A stretch of 64,000 nt of DNA from Hyalangium ruber (GTDB lineage Bacteria > Myxococcota > Myxococcia > Myxococcales > Myxococcaceae): NCBI RefSeq assembly GCF_034259325.1, contig NZ_JAXIVS010000001.1:620001-684000 (forward strand), in the 5' to 3' direction. Under the pieces are notes generated by a model. It had not been told where the DNA came from, did no database searches, and worked only from the letters and a program-made list of their open reading frames with translations. Made by a program: the position numbers and the translations under genes. This document shows positions 63,926 through 64,000 of the stretch, piece by piece; within the stretch, counting starts at the first letter, position 1; every line of letters begins with the position of its first letter.

Positions 63926-64000
63926 CTAACGCCCGCCGGGCGGCGGCGTCACCGAGGTCTGCGAGATGAGGACCCATACCGAGTCCGTCTTGTCGCTGTA
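63926..64000 (-). CDS. C-terminal end of an unidentified protein (runs off the window)
   Basis: The complement of 63926-64000 reads as the last 24 codons of a gene ending in TAG: YSDKTDSVWVLISQTSVTPP and a final PGGR. Support is that its stop abuts the convergent kinase stop (TGA at 63923-63925) and that this frame is protein-like. It is too short to identify. Confidence 0.4.
   Translation of the reverse strand, partial: YSDKTDSVWVLISQTSVTPPPGGR

Overview
The window is a dense, high-GC stretch of about 47 genes from a delta-proteobacterium, almost certainly a myxobacterium of the Myxococcus/Cystobacter/Archangium group. The evidence is a CdnL-type CarD regulator, a TIGR02265 protein (a paralogous family I know only from Myxococcales), a Ser/Thr protein kinase, FHA proteins, multi-domain histidine kinases, a PilZ protein, many lipoproteins with TPR, VWA or anchor domains, and frequent GTG/TTG starts. 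I see no rRNA, tRNA, CRISPR array, insertion sequence, phage genes or integration scar. It reads as ordinary chromosome, with interest in domain architectures and gene couplings rather than in an island.

Layout. 1-7.8 kb, minus strand: the 5' part of a DUF507 gene, uvrC and uvrB as an operon, a secreted M28 peptidase and cysS. 7.9-19.6 kb: an FHA-TM-TPR protein, a small TTG-started gene pair, a membrane protein, cdnL, comEC with a small coupled gene, a CBM9-like lipoprotein, a second FHA protein, a PH-like membrane protein, a TPR protein and purA. 19.6-26.4 kb: addB-addA, a recombination helicase-nuclease pair in which AddB keeps its nuclease motif and AddA appears to have lost it. 26.4-33.3 kb: a PAP2 phosphatase coupled to a TIGR02265 gene, a structured-looking intergenic region, a predicted di-iron hydrolase, a sensor kinase with 14 propeller repeats and a Dbr1-like metallophosphoesterase. 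33.4-43.4 kb: a large VWA/anchor lipoprotein, a DMT transporter, uvrA, a VanY-type carboxypeptidase, an unknown 463-residue protein and a Phd/ParE-type toxin-antitoxin pair with a palindromic candidate operator.

43.5-51.1 kb holds a POT peptide transporter and, on the minus strand, the most unusual unit in the window: a three-gene, translationally overlapping operon encoding a receiver-like/PilZ/acetyltransferase-like protein, a SAM methyltransferase and a kinase with two complete histidine-kinase cores around one receiver. Both internal junctions are TTGA stop/start overlaps. 51.4-64 kb: nadA, a zinc-ribbon protein, a cysteine-rich secreted protein, a GT-C-like membrane protein, an unknown myxobacterial protein, a SprT-like metalloprotease, a Ser/Thr kinase with a PEGA-like C terminus, a lipoprotein, and an oxidoreductase / glycerophosphodiesterase / deoxynucleoside kinase operon. 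The last bases hold the 3' end of a further minus-strand gene.

Functionally, DNA repair is over-represented: all of UvrABC in two loci, AddAB, ComEC, a SprT-like protease and a deoxynucleoside kinase. The rest is mostly signalling and cell-envelope proteins. All assignments come from reading motifs by eye; none was checked against a database.
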